From the NCBI GenBank assembly GCA_963678705.1, contig OY783204.1:17184759-17248758 (forward strand): a DNA stretch of 64,000 nucleotides, read 5' to 3'. Under the pieces are notes generated by a model. It was not told the origin of the DNA, did not search any database, and was given only the letters and a program-made list of their open reading frames with translations. The number at the start of each line of letters is the position of its first letter. Within the stretch, counting starts at the first letter, position 1. The stretch comes from Panorpa germanica (Eukaryota > Arthropoda > Insecta > Mecoptera > Panorpidae). Positions 32,312-44,673 of the stretch are shown here, in pieces. A program made the position numbers and the translations under genes.

Positions 32312-34658
32312 ATGTCTACTACTTTGTACGACGACTTGGAAACAGTTCTTAAATTAATTGAGATGTTGTTCAACATGATCGGGATTAATATATTTAGTGT
32401 TTATACGGAAACTAAACGTTGGAAAAGGAGGGTGCGGAAAATTCCTACGGTTTTAATTGTGCTAGCCCCAATAAGTGCAGTGTCGGCTTTTGTCTACAAT
32501 ATTCACGATTTCGTAAAAGCTATCGAAGCAATATTTGTGATTTCTGGCACTTTTCAAGTTGTCATTAAGCGCTGGATTATTCGACGAGTTTGCAATGATA
32601 TTGTGGAATTTGTTGATAAATGCCGAATATTTAGAAGTAACCATGCTGGCGATATCGAAAAAGCATTTACGTCACTGCCTTTCAACAAAGTGATTGCACG
32701 TCCGTCGCTTGTCATTAAATTATTCGTGCTGTTGAACTCACTAGCTACATTCGTGATGACCATTACCCCATTTTTGCGATCTGAAAGAAGTTTACCATTT
32801 CCTCTCTATTTACCAATTGGATCGCCATTGAAGACTCCGTGTTATCAACTGAATTACGTTTTTACAGTGGCAGCGATTTCTATGTGTGCAATACTACTGG
32901 TGGGAACAGAAGCTATTATAATTTCTTTGGTTTCCGAGTTTTATTTACAGATCATCACTCTAAAATACAAGTTGACTTGTCTTGGTGACGGGGAGGAAGA
33001 AGATCAACGGATCAAAATTCGGGAGATCTGTCAGTTACACTGGGAACTAACGTGGTATGATTAACTACATTTATTTAGTGTTTCCATTTATGTATTTTAG
33101 GGTGATCCCTATTTCTAAACGAACGAACGAAACGAACTAAAAAACAGTTAAGAAAAAAATCACAACATTTTTTATATTTTGTCTTCTCTAATCTTGAAGT
33201 CCGATGCCATCGCATATCTTCAATTCTCCTCCGACTGGCTCTGCATACGAGCTGAGATTTAACTAGCTGCAGGAAATAAACTGGTTGACACGTCTTCCTC
33301 AAATTTGGCATAGTAATAGAGTTCAATTTACGGAAAGAAAGATTTGTATAAAATATTGAACTTGAATCTTTATTCAATGACTATAATCTTAATAGGATCA
33401 GTAAACACACCTCTTATATAAGATCAATATATTATGTCTGGAAAAGCTTGGGGTCCTATACATATGAATTTCACATTTTTACTCATTATTACTCAGAATT
33501 ATACTCTCTAAGAGTATTGATATTGTCAAAAATGAATATTTTAATTGTTAATATCTCTTATAACAGAAATATAATTGAAAAAAATAGTACGTTTGAGGTC
33601 CCAATAGTCAACTTTAAACAGTATAGTTTTATAGAAATCGTGACTAGCTCACAATCTCTAGTAACTGAACTTTTGACAAATTAGTTCAACTACACTCCCT
33701 CCAAGAAAATATTTAGCATAAGAACATTATACCCGTATGTATATCAATAAACTAAAATACAAAGCAATCGATTTTTCAGTTCGGTGAAGGATCTTAACAG
33801 CATCTTCTCTGCCATGCTCCTGGTGCAGTTCTCCTCAAGTTTCGTTATGATCTCGACCAGCCTCTTCATGTTCACCAGTCACTACTATAGTTTTCTTATG
33901 TATGCTGTCGCTGTAGTTCTGCAGTTAGGCGTGTACTGTCTTTACGGGGAAATTGTGAAAGATCAGGTAACTCATCTTTGTATTGAGCAATATTTAAACA
34001 TTACACACACTACCTTTAATGATTATCATTTTTATAGTTTGAAAAACTCCTATTTTCTTTGTACGAGAACGCATGGTACAAATTAAATTTAAAAGATAAG
34101 AAGTCTTTAAACATTATGATGAGCTTCGCTCAGAACGTCCCGACGTTGAAAGCTGTTGGATACGTAGAATTGTCAATGGAGACTTATTTTCAGGTAATTT
34201 ATTTGTATATTTAATATTATAGTAGGCAAAGCACTTCTTGTATTATTTAAATATCTCCACATAAACTTTCGCGAAACCAATGTGAAATTATCATCATCAT
34301 CATCCAACTACCAACCTTAGAGAGCCTTGATCTCTTTTAAGACTGTTTTCTTATTCTTCCTATTGTCCATGTCCATTTATCGAAATTTGCTCTACATTTC
34401 CATATTTGTTCTCATTCTCCATATTCCGCAAAATTTTTCTTAATCTGCAAGAGATCAGAATTGGCCTTTCTCAAAGTGAAAGTTTCCTATTCATACAGTG
34501 AAAAATAACCAAGTCTCCCTTTTATTCATCCTTCAAGGGATACGAGGAAATTCCCGATATCGAGTCAGACAAGTAATACAACAATTTATTTCTTATAGAT
34601 CTTGAAGGCGGGCTACACCTACCTGACCATAATGCAGACCATCGCACCAGAGAAATAA
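32312..34658 (+). CDS. Odorant receptor gene C (four exons, 381 aa)
   Basis: Exons 32312-33054, 33780-33966, 34038-34193 and 34599-34658 (TAA). Junction phases 2, 0 and 0, with gt and ag at all introns. This is the most compact copy: intron 1 is only 725 bp. The protein begins MSTTLYDDLETVLKLIEMLF and ends with a last helix ILKAGYTYLTIMQT. The membrane layout is as in gene B. The third hydrophobic segment (about 133-153, LVIKLFVLLNSLATFVMTIT) differs strongly from B and D, while residues 1-53 are almost the same in all three. The tail exons match gene A nearly base for base. No disabling change seen; the ligand is unknown. Confidence 0.93.
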
Positions 34659-35310
34659 ACCGGATGCTGTTAATTCATTGCTGATATTAACTGAACACGT
34701 TAAATATTAAAAAAAAGTCAACACCCCACTTTGAAAATTGCCTTGCAGGGTCAGTTACATTTTCTACCTGGACCATGTTAACGCAATAAAATTTGAATTC
34801 TTCACAATTTAAGTACTTATTTTAAAAGTTCCTAATATATGTAATATGAATGTAAGGTTTAAACTAGCTAGAATAGAGTCTGTACACTAGTTAAATTTTT
34901 GCTGGATATTATGAAGTATGAGATTATATTGATGTAACCTCCCCGTATCCATTTAAGCTCTTCATCACTTTTTACATAACTGTGTATTGTATGTTTTCCT
35001 CTAAACAGAGTTTACCTTTTACATATTTTTTAAAGTTATTTTAGATAATTAAATTTATCTTTTCACATAAATATACATTTTCTGATATGAGTAAAGCCTT
35101 AATGCAAGATTACTTAATGTTACAAATTAAACTGATATAGTAGTCAGAGATTTTTAATATCTTTTCTATTAATTTAATGTCAATGTAATTAAATTGTGTT
35201 AAATTTTGGTAAATAATAAAACGTAACGTCAAGTAAATAAATTACGTTCAGTAATACACGAATTTACGTTTTGTCTTTACCGGATTAGTATTTATAAGTA
35301 ATGTATTTTA

Positions 35311-36328
35311 TCTATACTAATATTATAAAGCTACAGAGTTTGTATGTTTGTTTGTTTGTTTGAATTTGTTTGAACGCGCTAATTTCCGAAACTACTGGTT
35401 CGAATTGAATAATTCTTTTTGTGTTGGATAGTCCAGTTATCGAGGAAGGCTATAGGCTATATAACATCACGCTACGACCAATAGGAGCAAAGATATAGTG
35501 GTAAATGTGTAAAAAACGTCATCTTTGAAGTCTTCCGTTGCGTGCGCCGTGAAAACGGTTCAAGATACACAAAAAATATGTATTAAAGAATAATACCTCT
35601 TTTAATGATCTAAAAAAAAGTCCGCGATAGTATATGTCTATCTTTTAAGATTAACTCACAAAAACCGTTTTTATGGTATTTCAACAAAAAACTTTAAAGA
35701 TTACAATGATAAATAACAAAACCAAGTCGCTCTCTGCGCTGGCCGACGCGGCGGGAGACATGTGGTGCTTGCGGCAAGCCGGGAGGGGGGTGTAGCTCAA
35801 CGAGATACCATGCCGCGCGGCTCACTCGCGCGGTCGGCTCCGTACTGAACGGTTGAATGCAGCGCTAATTTGTTTATGCGATATAATTATCATCGTAATA
35901 TTACTTTTTAAACACAGTTTCATTTTGTAGTTGTTTTCTATATAGTAGGTACTTTATTTGTTTTAGGATAGCATTCATGTAGATTATTTTCATGTAGATT
36001 ATTAACTTATATATATAAATTACGTGTCACTGTGTTGTCCGCTATGGACTCCTAAACTACTTAACCGATTTTAATGAAATTGAAAGATAGGATAGCTTAC
36101 ATCTCAATTTATTTATCTTATTGCTAATTATTTGTCTATTAATTATCTGTATATGACATATGACATCGGGCGACGATGATGGCGACATCTGTTGACTAGA
36201 TTGAGTAAATATTCTGTTAAGTAAATCGAAATCTGTTGACTAGATTGAGTAAATATTCAATAGATGGCGCTATGTAATGTAATATGACAAAAACGTTAGT
36301 CACAGCAACGCGTGGCCGGGACAGCTAG
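35311..36328 (+). mobile_element. Non-autonomous Helitron
   Basis: 1,018 bp beginning TCTATACTAATATTATAAAG and ending CTAG, inserted between A and T with no target duplication. The paralogous sequence at 29518-29540 shows the exact empty site (ATGTATTTTATTCAATGTAA). The left end closely resembles Helitrons that are very common in moths and butterflies. It has no Rep/helicase ORF. It contains a second Helitron-like start near 36005 and a 28-bp direct repeat (36187-36214, 36231-36258). Confidence 0.88.
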
Positions 36329-36370
36329 TTCAATATAATGTTTTATCTCTGTAAATTATTTCTTTGTTCA

Positions 36371-36376
36371 AATAAA
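36371..36376 (+). promoter_or_regulatory. Putative poly(A) signal of OR gene C
   Basis: AATAAA in the conserved flank context, about 695 bases after the stop once the Helitron is subtracted. Another AATAAA lies near 35213. Confidence 0.35.
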
Positions 36377-36744
36377 AAAAAAATTATTATCAATAGTAAT
36401 TGTTTATATTTAATTTATTTTCTATTTTTGTTTTACGACGAGTTCAATTTCTGGATCATATTCGCCGGTTATTGTCTTTTTATACCTTGGTTGGTAGAAT
36501 TTGTTTTATTGTGAGTCTCTGTTTATTGATCTGAATCTATTGTGAATAACAAGAAAATTAATACTAATGTAAACACTGTAACTCATTATTTATCAATAAT
36601 CATTCGACATGTGGGATGATCTTTTTGATTTATATTTAACTACCAACTCAGAAAATATAGCGCTGACCCAGAAATCAAACTCGAAGACTTACCTATCTGG
36701 TTTAAGCATCATCGCCCTCGGTCACGGTGCTCTAATATTTTACT

Positions 36745-37140
36745 TTAAACGACACTATCTTTGACAGACAATGCATCGATTGACACACAGTGGTACTGTA
36801 AACCGGGACGTTTAGAGTCATTTAATATTAAAGAAGGAGACTGCTTTATTTTATATACATACATAGGTGGAAAGGCAAATCGATAACAGTAACGTGTACA
36901 AACCCTGAAATGCAACAATTTTTAAGTAATTACTTGATGTTATATCTGTTACTTTGTGTTTAGTTTGAATTACAGTTGTACGATTATTGTTTTCAGCTTT
37001 TGATATATGTATATCATATTCCCAAATTCCCAAATTACGGGTCGTGAACGCTTTTGTGCAAAATGTATTATGCAGAACAGGAAATAAAGCTGTATAGTAG
37101 TACAGCAGATGCCTAGCCAACTAGAAACCAATGTACTACC
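36745..37140. repeat. Dispersed repeat with hAT-like end, copy 4
   Basis: Matches copy 3 closely, including the distal part AGTACAGCAGATGCCTAGCC. Confidence 0.6.
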
Positions 37141-37149
37141 ACTTCTAAA

Positions 37150-38350
37150 AAAAATAGTTTAATTTGGAACGCAGCCTATTGTATCCTTAACAATAATTTA
37201 TATTTGCTCTAGTTTTAGTTATCTGTCAAACTCCTTAAGGTGTTGCTTTTTGCATTGTTGGTTTAGTTGGTATTACTGACACACATTCGAATATTGAGTT
37301 TGAGATAACGACGAAAACCATATTTGTGTTACGCGGGCTGAATTCCAGCGGCATTCGACAAGTTTATCTGCATTTTAATTTTGTTTCGTTGCATTAATGA
37401 ATTATCTGACTATTGAATCAGCTGGAGGTTGAAATTTTACCATAAGTGCATGTTCAACTGAAGTTTTAGTTTATGGTAGAAGCCTTACTAATGATCTGAC
37501 TGAATTTGATAATATTTTTTTGGTTCATGTTTGGAAACAAAAAGAGGTCATCAAAGAAATTTAGAAGTAATTCAAAGCCTAATTTATCTAATACTTTCAA
37601 TGTGGCCCGCGGAGTCATAAAACTTGACGACTCCAGGCATATAGAACAGTGTGAAGCAAACTCTCATAAAATATCCCGACCAAAAATTTCACTGAGATTG
37701 CCCTTAACATACATATTGCCCAGTAAGCCTATCGCAATCGGGAATCAATGAGGACCCAACGTAAAAATTATAGAGTAATGTCAGTTTTTCCTCATTGGTA
37801 CCAAACCCCATTGGAGACCGGGTTAATCTGACTATATAAATGTTAAGTATGTCTGATGTTGTAATTTAATGATATGTATGTATGTCAGAGACTTGATAAT
37901 ACTACATCCAAACACGTTTCTTTGGCATTCGCTGCAATTCGCTGGCTAAAATAAGTTTTGTGGTGGTGATGTTACTACTTACTACATCTTTATTATTGTT
38001 AAATAAGCAGAGTTCCCAAAAAATAAATTATGAAATCGAAAATTAATTTTTTGACTGAGATTGTGCGGTTCTAATTGACTGAAATTTCATTGCCATTGTG
38101 ATTCCAATGGGATAACCCAGTTGATCTTCAGTCGGGTGCATGTTTAATATGTGTTGTATGTAAATAAATTAATATGTAATAAATAGTTGATGTGGCTAAA
38201 GGAGTGACTATGTTATCGACGCAAAGATCTCAAGTGTTACAAGAAGTAGGAATATTGTTGTTAGTTCGATTAATGAATAGCATCTTGCTGGAGATCGTGT
38301 AAGTGTGGATGCAAGTCCGTAATATGCAGAAGACACAGCATTAGACTGTG
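37150..38350. other. Spacer, probably hAT-type debris
   Basis: 37230-37640 recurs at 60350-60720. GTGGCCCGCGGAGTCATAAA at 37602 is of a kind seen inside hAT elements. The 81-codon ORF at 37506-37751 has no family match I know. No gene supported. Confidence 0.4.
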
Positions 38351-38364
38351 ATATCTAATATTTG

Positions 38365-38735
38365 ATTTTAAACGACTCTATCCTTGACAGACAATGCATC
38401 GATTGACACACAGTGGTACTGTAAACGGGACGTTTGAAGAGTCATTTAATATTAAAGAAGGAGACGGCTTTATTTTATAGACAGCCATAGGTGGGAACGT
38501 AAATTAACAACAAAGAAATGTACAAACCCTTAAAATGCAACAATTTTTAAGTATTTACTTGATGTTATGTCTATTAGTCTGATTTACAGTTAAACAATGA
38601 TTTTCAGATTTTGATATATGTCATATATCAGAGATCCCCAAACTACGGCTCGCGTACTCTTTTGTAAGAAACTAGTAAAAGAAATTCAATGAAAAATGCA
38701 ATATGCAGGACAGGAAGTAAACATAAAACAAAGCA
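38365..38735. repeat. Dispersed repeat with hAT-like end, copy 5
   Basis: Almost identical to copy 1 at 27340-27700. Confidence 0.6.
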
Positions 38736-38949
38736 CTTACACTCTCGAAATTTGATTTAAAACCGGTCGTGTCTGTTAACTGTGGTTTATTACAAACCTT
38801 GGTTGATTTCATTTTTCGGAAATAAACCTTTTAAAGATTTGAGCGCACATTTTACTATTTCTGTAAGAAAATATGAATATATTTCTATAGGTACTTAAAA
38901 TACTATGCGTATGTCTCATCTTTATTTCAACCATCTTCTTCCTTCCTGT

Positions 38950-39900
38950 AATTTGACTTGTTTTGCCCATCCAGTTAAAATCTAATTTCTACTAGTTCTA
39001 TTTCTCTAGATCTGATGATATTAATTTTCGTACCATATATTTTTATATTTGTGTAGAGTTTATTATTCTGGATAAATAAATTTCCTAAATTTTTCAATAT
39101 TTCTCTCGACATGAGCTTCCATACATTTTCTATGGGACTTATGTCGGGACTATATCCCGGTTAATGTAACAGAAGAATATTTTTTTTGCCACAGAAAGGT
39201 TTTTATTGCCCTGGTTGTGTGTTAAGGAGCTCTATCCTGCATAAAAATTAATTTTTCACTATTTGGGAACCATTCTCTGACCTGTGGTATTAACTTGTTT
39301 TGCAAGAGTTCCTTGTACTGCTCGTGCCTCATCATGCCTTTAACCATGTTTAGACGTCCTGTGCCCTTGCCACATATGACAGATCAAATCATCACGTTAG
39401 TTAAGAGTTTTACTGTCTGAATAATGCAGTCTGAATTAAATATTTCTCCTCTTAGACAAACTAAACTTTGTAAGCTAAAATTTTAAAAATGTTTTCATCA
39501 CTGAAGCAAATATATAAAAGAACAAAAAATATAATTAATACACTACAAAACAATATGCATTGGTTCTAGTATATCATAAATATTTATTTTAAATTAAAAT
39601 TACTAATCTCCAGAAGTCCACATCCTTATCACACCACTGTTTAGTACACTTCAAACGCTTTGTTCTTATTGTGGCTTTTAACTTAAGATTTCTAACGAGT
39701 TGGCATGCCTTAACAGTCAACATGCATTTACATTAGCCTCTTGCAATTGAGATTTTTTCTGGTTCGTTGCTGCAAATCTGTTTTCCATTATTCTTTCTTT
39801 TTAAGCTCAATTCTTCACCTGATTTATATTACTTCTTCATGCATCTTACACTAGCTTCTAATACTTACAATCATCGCGTAATTTATTGATTGAAATACAT
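38950..39900 (-). pseudogene. Tc1-like (IS630-Tc1-mariner) transposase remnant
   Basis: On the minus strand, 39400-39170 reads GKGTGRLNMVKGMMRHEQYK...IPQVREWF...IFMQDRAP, an in-frame stop, then HTTRAIKTF. After a frameshift, about 39165-39090, PGYSPDISPIENVWKL follows, the classical SPDxxPIENxW block. Upstream, SDENIFKIL (near 39500) marks the first catalytic Asp region. Several stops and frameshifts make it dead. Terminal repeats were not identified. Confidence 0.8.
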
Positions 39901-40104
39901 TTTCGTATTTCTTCTATTTTACACATATTTAAAGATTAAAATTATTATTCTCTGTATGTCAAAAGATCATTTTTGAAGTAAATACTACGAAAGATACTAA
40001 ACAAAGCAAGTTTGTACCAGTACGCTATACTTCGCCTTCTACTAGTATATACTTCTAACACCTACGAGTACAAAAATTAGTTCAATAGCTAAAATAGATA
40101 TAAA

Positions 40105-40866
40105 ATTTAACTGTATGAAGTATGAGATTAAATTGATTTCACCTCCCAGTTTCCATCTTAGCTCTTCATCACATTTTACATAAATGTGTAATGTATGTTT
40201 CCCTCTAAACACAGTTCCATATATTTAAGATTTATTTAAAATAACACAGTTTACCTTTTACATATTTTTTAAAGTTATTTTAGATAATCAAATTTATATT
40301 TTCACATTAATATACATTTTCTGATATGAGTACAGCCTTAATGCAAGATTACTTAATGTTACATTGTTACAAATTAAAATAATATATAAGTCAAAGATTT
40401 TTAATGTCTTTTGCATTAATTTATTGTCAATGTACTAAAATTGTGTTAAACTTTGGTAAATAACAAAACGTAACGATAGGCAAAAAGAATTACGTTAAGT
40501 AAAACATGAATTTACATTTTGTGTTTACCGGAGTAGTATTTAATTGTAGTATTTTATCCAACGTAATGTTTTATCTCTATTAATTATTTCTTTGTTCAAA
40601 TAAATATTTGTTTGTTAACAATAGTAATTGTTTACATTTCATTTTCTTTCTATTTTTGTTTTACGACGATTTCAATTACTGGATCATATTTGCCGCGCAT
40701 TGTCATTTTAAACCTTGGTTGGTAAGGTACGTTTTATTGTAAATCTGTGTTTATTGGATCTGAATCTATTGTGAATGACATGTGTTATAATCTTTTTGAT
40801 TTATATTTAACCACCAAACTCAGAAAATATAACGCTGACCCAGAAATTGAACTCGAAGATTTACCA
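40105..40866 (+). pseudogene. Orphan OR 3' flank (relic unit)
   Basis: From TGTATGAAGTATGAGATTAA onward it matches the flank of gene A from 1327, with the antisense SINE at 40790-40866, but no OR exon precedes it. The left part was presumably deleted or replaced by the Tc1-like element. Confidence 0.65.
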
Positions 40867-40867
40867 A

Positions 40868-42735
40868 TGTTTAAGGCGGTTATTTTGCAACTCCGTCGGG
40901 TAGAGGCCAGGCGTCGTGTTCGTATTTGTATCCGACAGGGCTGTTTCACGACGGTCTGGTGTCGTGCCATCGATTTAGGTATTGTGATGGCCCCGTCGGA
41001 AGTGTTTCGTAACTATCAGACGTTAAATTGGATAAGTTGTAAACCAACAAAAATTTAAAATATTAACCAAAATAAGATCTTTTTAAATTAATTTTTTTTA
41101 TTTAGTAAATAAACATATACTTGTATTATACAGTTCAAACGTTTGTATTAAAATTGAGTTAATGATAAAATGCGAAAATAACAAGTAGACACCTAGAGTT
41201 ACAGGAAAATAAATACAACATGTATGGCAATTAATTTATTATACTATAATAATTCTGTACGTATAATTCATAATAAAATTGCAAATATTTGATACAAACT
41301 AATAATATTACCAATATAACATAATTCAACAACACTCATCAGAGTAATACAAGTACATTTTGTTTCATTTAACACTTCAACATTTATACTATAATAACTG
41401 CATATATTCATATATACGTATATGGGTAGGGTAGATAAGATGGTATACAGGATCAAAGAGTTTTGGTTCACTGTTCGTATATGTGTACAATCTGAAGCAC
41501 CTATTACTCCCGGCATATATGTTACATAAAAATATATAAGATATAGATATCGGTGTTTTCATATAATACTACACTGCTTTGATATTATTCTTTTCATTTG
41601 TAGTTTGTAGGAATCTGATGCATTTAGGCATCAAGTATTTCATTATTAAATCACAGACTGGATGTGTACTTTTACTAACGATCATCTGTGAAAGTGATAC
41701 ATTGTATTTTCCTCCTACAACTCGTTGATAACCCTAACGCGAAGAAATGCAGAGCGGCAAAGAACTAAAACATTAAAATAACAATTAAAAACACTGAAAC
41801 CTAATACAATCGTTTAATTCTATTATAAAGACATATTTTCTATCAATATAACTTCTAACCTTGCTATCAAAAGATACAGCAGATCTTCTTGCTTGTTGCG
41901 ATTATCATCTTAACTATTTTTTCGAAAATCTAATTTCTTCTTTAACTTCCGCATTTGTAATTTAAAATAGATCAATACAAAATCTCAATGTTATTCATCT
42001 TAGGTATTCTTGATGGTAAGCAGCAATTACCTAAGAAGCATCATCGAAACTGTCAAATAACTACATTATTATAATCGTTTGTTGCTCTTGTCAAATAATC
42101 CTAACCTATAATTTTTTAAAATCAATGTATTAAATATGCTAATTAAAAAATATTAAAACATAATTCGTACTTGCAAATATACTTACCTAAATATTAAAAA
42201 AAATTATAGGCAATTATTTAATTAGTTAGACCACTTTTTTTAAACTTGTACAAAAATTATTGCATTTTCATATGTTTTATGTTCAATATCATTCAATATT
42301 TGAAAAAAGATTAGGTTTTTATATAGAATAGTATAGATATCTACCAAGTCCGATGTCGGATCAGTGTTATAATCAAAATCACGATAGATCGGCGGTGACT
42401 TATACTTAAAAGAGGTTATAAGAGCGGTATAAATTTATAATACGATAATGAATTTTGTCTTATTCGTTTCTATATACATTATAGAAAAATAAATGAGTCA
42501 GTGCTTTTTAGTTATATCGGCAGTTTATACCGCACAGCTTGTTTTAAGTATGAGTCACCGCCGAACTCTCGTAACTTCAACCATACCAGGCAGCTTATTA
42601 GATGCCTGGTAAATAGCGTTGTATTCACGACGTTTTCTAGTCACACTCCTGCCATGAAATGTCGTTCAAAATGCCAAAGGATTGCTACACGACGACACGA
42701 CGTCGTAGTCAGAGTTGCAAAATAAGGCCCTAAAT
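40868..42735 (-). mobile_element. Degenerate PIF/Harbinger DNA transposon, copy 2
   Basis: Same element as 2060-3722, in the same paralogous position after the SINE. Ends AAGGCGGTTATTTTGCAACT and AGGGCCTTATTTTGCAACTC (complement). The minus strand keeps MPGVIGASDCTHIRTVNQ (about 41450-41516) and YQRVVGGKYNVSLSQM (about 41690-41735). Broken by stops and by a 214-bp insertion. Confidence 0.7.
42370..42583. mobile_element. Small MITE nested in the Harbinger copy
   Basis: 214 bp absent from copy 1 (GTGTTACCAGG at 3538), flanked by TA on both sides. Subterminal inverted repeats GGCGGTGACTTATACTTAAAA-type. The TA duplication fits a Tc1/mariner-related MITE. Confidence 0.8.
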
Positions 42736-42744
42736 ATCGAATTT

Positions 42745-43125
42745 TAAACGACACTATCGTTGACAGACAATGCATCGATTGATACACAGTGGTACTGTAA
42801 AACGGGACGTTTGAAGAGTCATTTAATATTAAAGAAGGACACTGCTTTATTTTATAAACATACATATGGGGGAACGCAAATCAATAACAATGAAATGTAC
42901 TAAACCCTGAAATGCAGCAATATTTAAGTATTTACTTAATGTTATATCTCTTACCCTGTGTTTAGCCTGATTTATAGTTGTACAACGATTATTTTCAGGT
43001 TTTGATATATGTCAATCATGTATCAGAGTTTCCCAAACTACTGGTCGTGAACGCTTTTGTGCAGAATGTATTATGTAGTACAGGAGGTAGAGGCATACAA
43101 AGGTCAATGTACTAACACTTCTATA
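42745..43125. repeat. Dispersed repeat with hAT-like end, copy 6
   Basis: Same family, following the Harbinger copy. Confidence 0.55.
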
Positions 43126-43766
43126 ATATTTAATTTGGAACGTAGCCTATTGTATCTTTAACATTTAAATTATATTTATAGAAATGGATTTAGACCGTCA
43201 GTTCAAAAACTTTTCAAAATGTTGATAGATTAATCACTTGGAAACATTTTTTTTAAATTCAATATATTTTTCAACATACCCTCTTTTTAGCACGGTACAC
43301 TTATTCCTTGTTGCTCTAGCTTTTCTATGCCGTCCAAAATATGTGATCTGTTAAACTCCTCAAGGTGTTTGCTTTTAGTATAGTTGGTTTAGTTGGTATT
43401 AGTGGCATACGACTAAATTAGGACATTAACCACGCCCCCATGGTATTGCTTAATTCACATGTTACCGGATAGGAGCGCTTTGTCAAACATACCATAAACA
43501 TTATTTCTAGGTTGGCAGTCTCTAGTATGTACTCCAACATGCGACATTCATATAAACTCTTCTTTATAGTATTTTTGTATTATAATCTTTGTTCAACCTG
43601 TTTGTTTTGTTCTTAACCTATTAAGTACCAGGATTTTCAAGGTTGGAATATAATGATAAAGAATCGTCTTATTTTATGATAGAAAATTCGTTTAGTACTT
43701 TTCCGAAAAATTACTGTTAATAAATGCATGCAATATTCATTTTTGTATATCAATTAATGTTAGATT
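43126..43766. other. Spacer without recognisable gene
   Basis: AT-rich. 43140-43400 is similar to 60150-60370. Nothing coding. Confidence 0.45.
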
Positions 43767-44350
43767 TAAGATTTCTTTGTCTCAATTCATTTCTATTTTA
43801 TACGTAGTTGTTTTATATACACTGCTCTCTGTGGGCAAACGATCATATTTCTTATATAAACATCTTTTGTTTATATGAGTCACTTCTCTAGGGTTCGACT
43901 CTACGCATTTGGTCCTAATTCGTTCTTATCGCTTCAGCACTCAAACCTACAGCACGCTTAACCTTTTTGGTGCATATACATAAAATAATAATTACACATA
44001 TTTTTATTTATAACTTAAACCGCGAGTTACACTTACTTAGTGTCGTAACTAGTATTCTTATTAACTAAAGCATTTAATCAATTTATATGTAATTCAATAG
44101 TGTAGTTTTAAATAAATGTAATCTAAAAAAGTTCTGATGTTTTGCTGTGTCTTTTGGTATAAATAAAAAATTGCTGTTAATTACTAAATAGCTAAAAGGT
44201 CCTTCATAATCAAATTGTGCGCCCACTAAGCTATTGAAAGGAACTGAGCGACATTTGCCGTTCGAGAACTTGGATACCTCCGACAGATCGCAGATACGCC
44301 CTAGCCAGCTTATAGATCTCTATAAGGTCCAAACTCTACAACCAATTACC
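43767..44350. repeat. Duplicated intergenic segment, uninterrupted copy
   Basis: Matches 14141-15420 without the LINE; it is the empty site for 14268-14965. Confidence 0.75.
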
Positions 44351-44673
44351 GTGTGGTCAAGCACACTCTGAAACCCATAGCATATTTGATTTCATTCAGT
44401 ACAATTTATTTTATTTGTTTTATTTGCAAATGGTAAGTATTTAAGTAGGGATAAGAGCAGGTTCACATTATACAAATAAATCCCTCAAACAAATACATCA
44501 CACGGCGTTTTTCGCCGATGTCTGGTGGCAGGGATTGGTAACATTGATGCCATAAATTATTTTTTATTTTTTCGACTTTTGCCAACACACTTTTCTGAAC
44601 ACTTATTCAACAGGTTCAGGTGAACCTGTATAAACATATAAATTGTACAAAATATGTATTTCTATATTAGCAA
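44351..44673. other. Spacer, unrecognised
   Basis: No ORF or repeat identified. Confidence 0.4.

Larger units (their letters stand above)
34659..36735 (+). other. 3' flank of OR gene C, split by a Helitron
   Basis: Collinear with the other flanks except for the insertion at 35311-36328. AATAAA at 36371-36376 corresponds to the conserved signal. Ends with the antisense SINE (36640-36735). Confidence 0.7.

Noticed and set aside
33075..33377. Minus-strand 100-codon ORF in intron 1 of OR gene C
   Set aside because: Part of it corresponds to 49490-49700 in intron 1 of gene D, but the frame is not kept there. Intron sequence only.
37506..37751. 81-codon ORF
   Set aside because: The matching segment at 60.6 kb does not keep the frame; likely hAT debris.
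40747..41058. A recurrent ORF (LFDLYLTTKLRKY...PEIELEDLP) downstream of OR genes, which looked like a conserved new protein
   Set aside because: The reverse complement matches the tRNA-derived SINE at 47380-47955, including its B box. The reading frame is broken differently in each copy, so it is an antisense SINE copied with the array.
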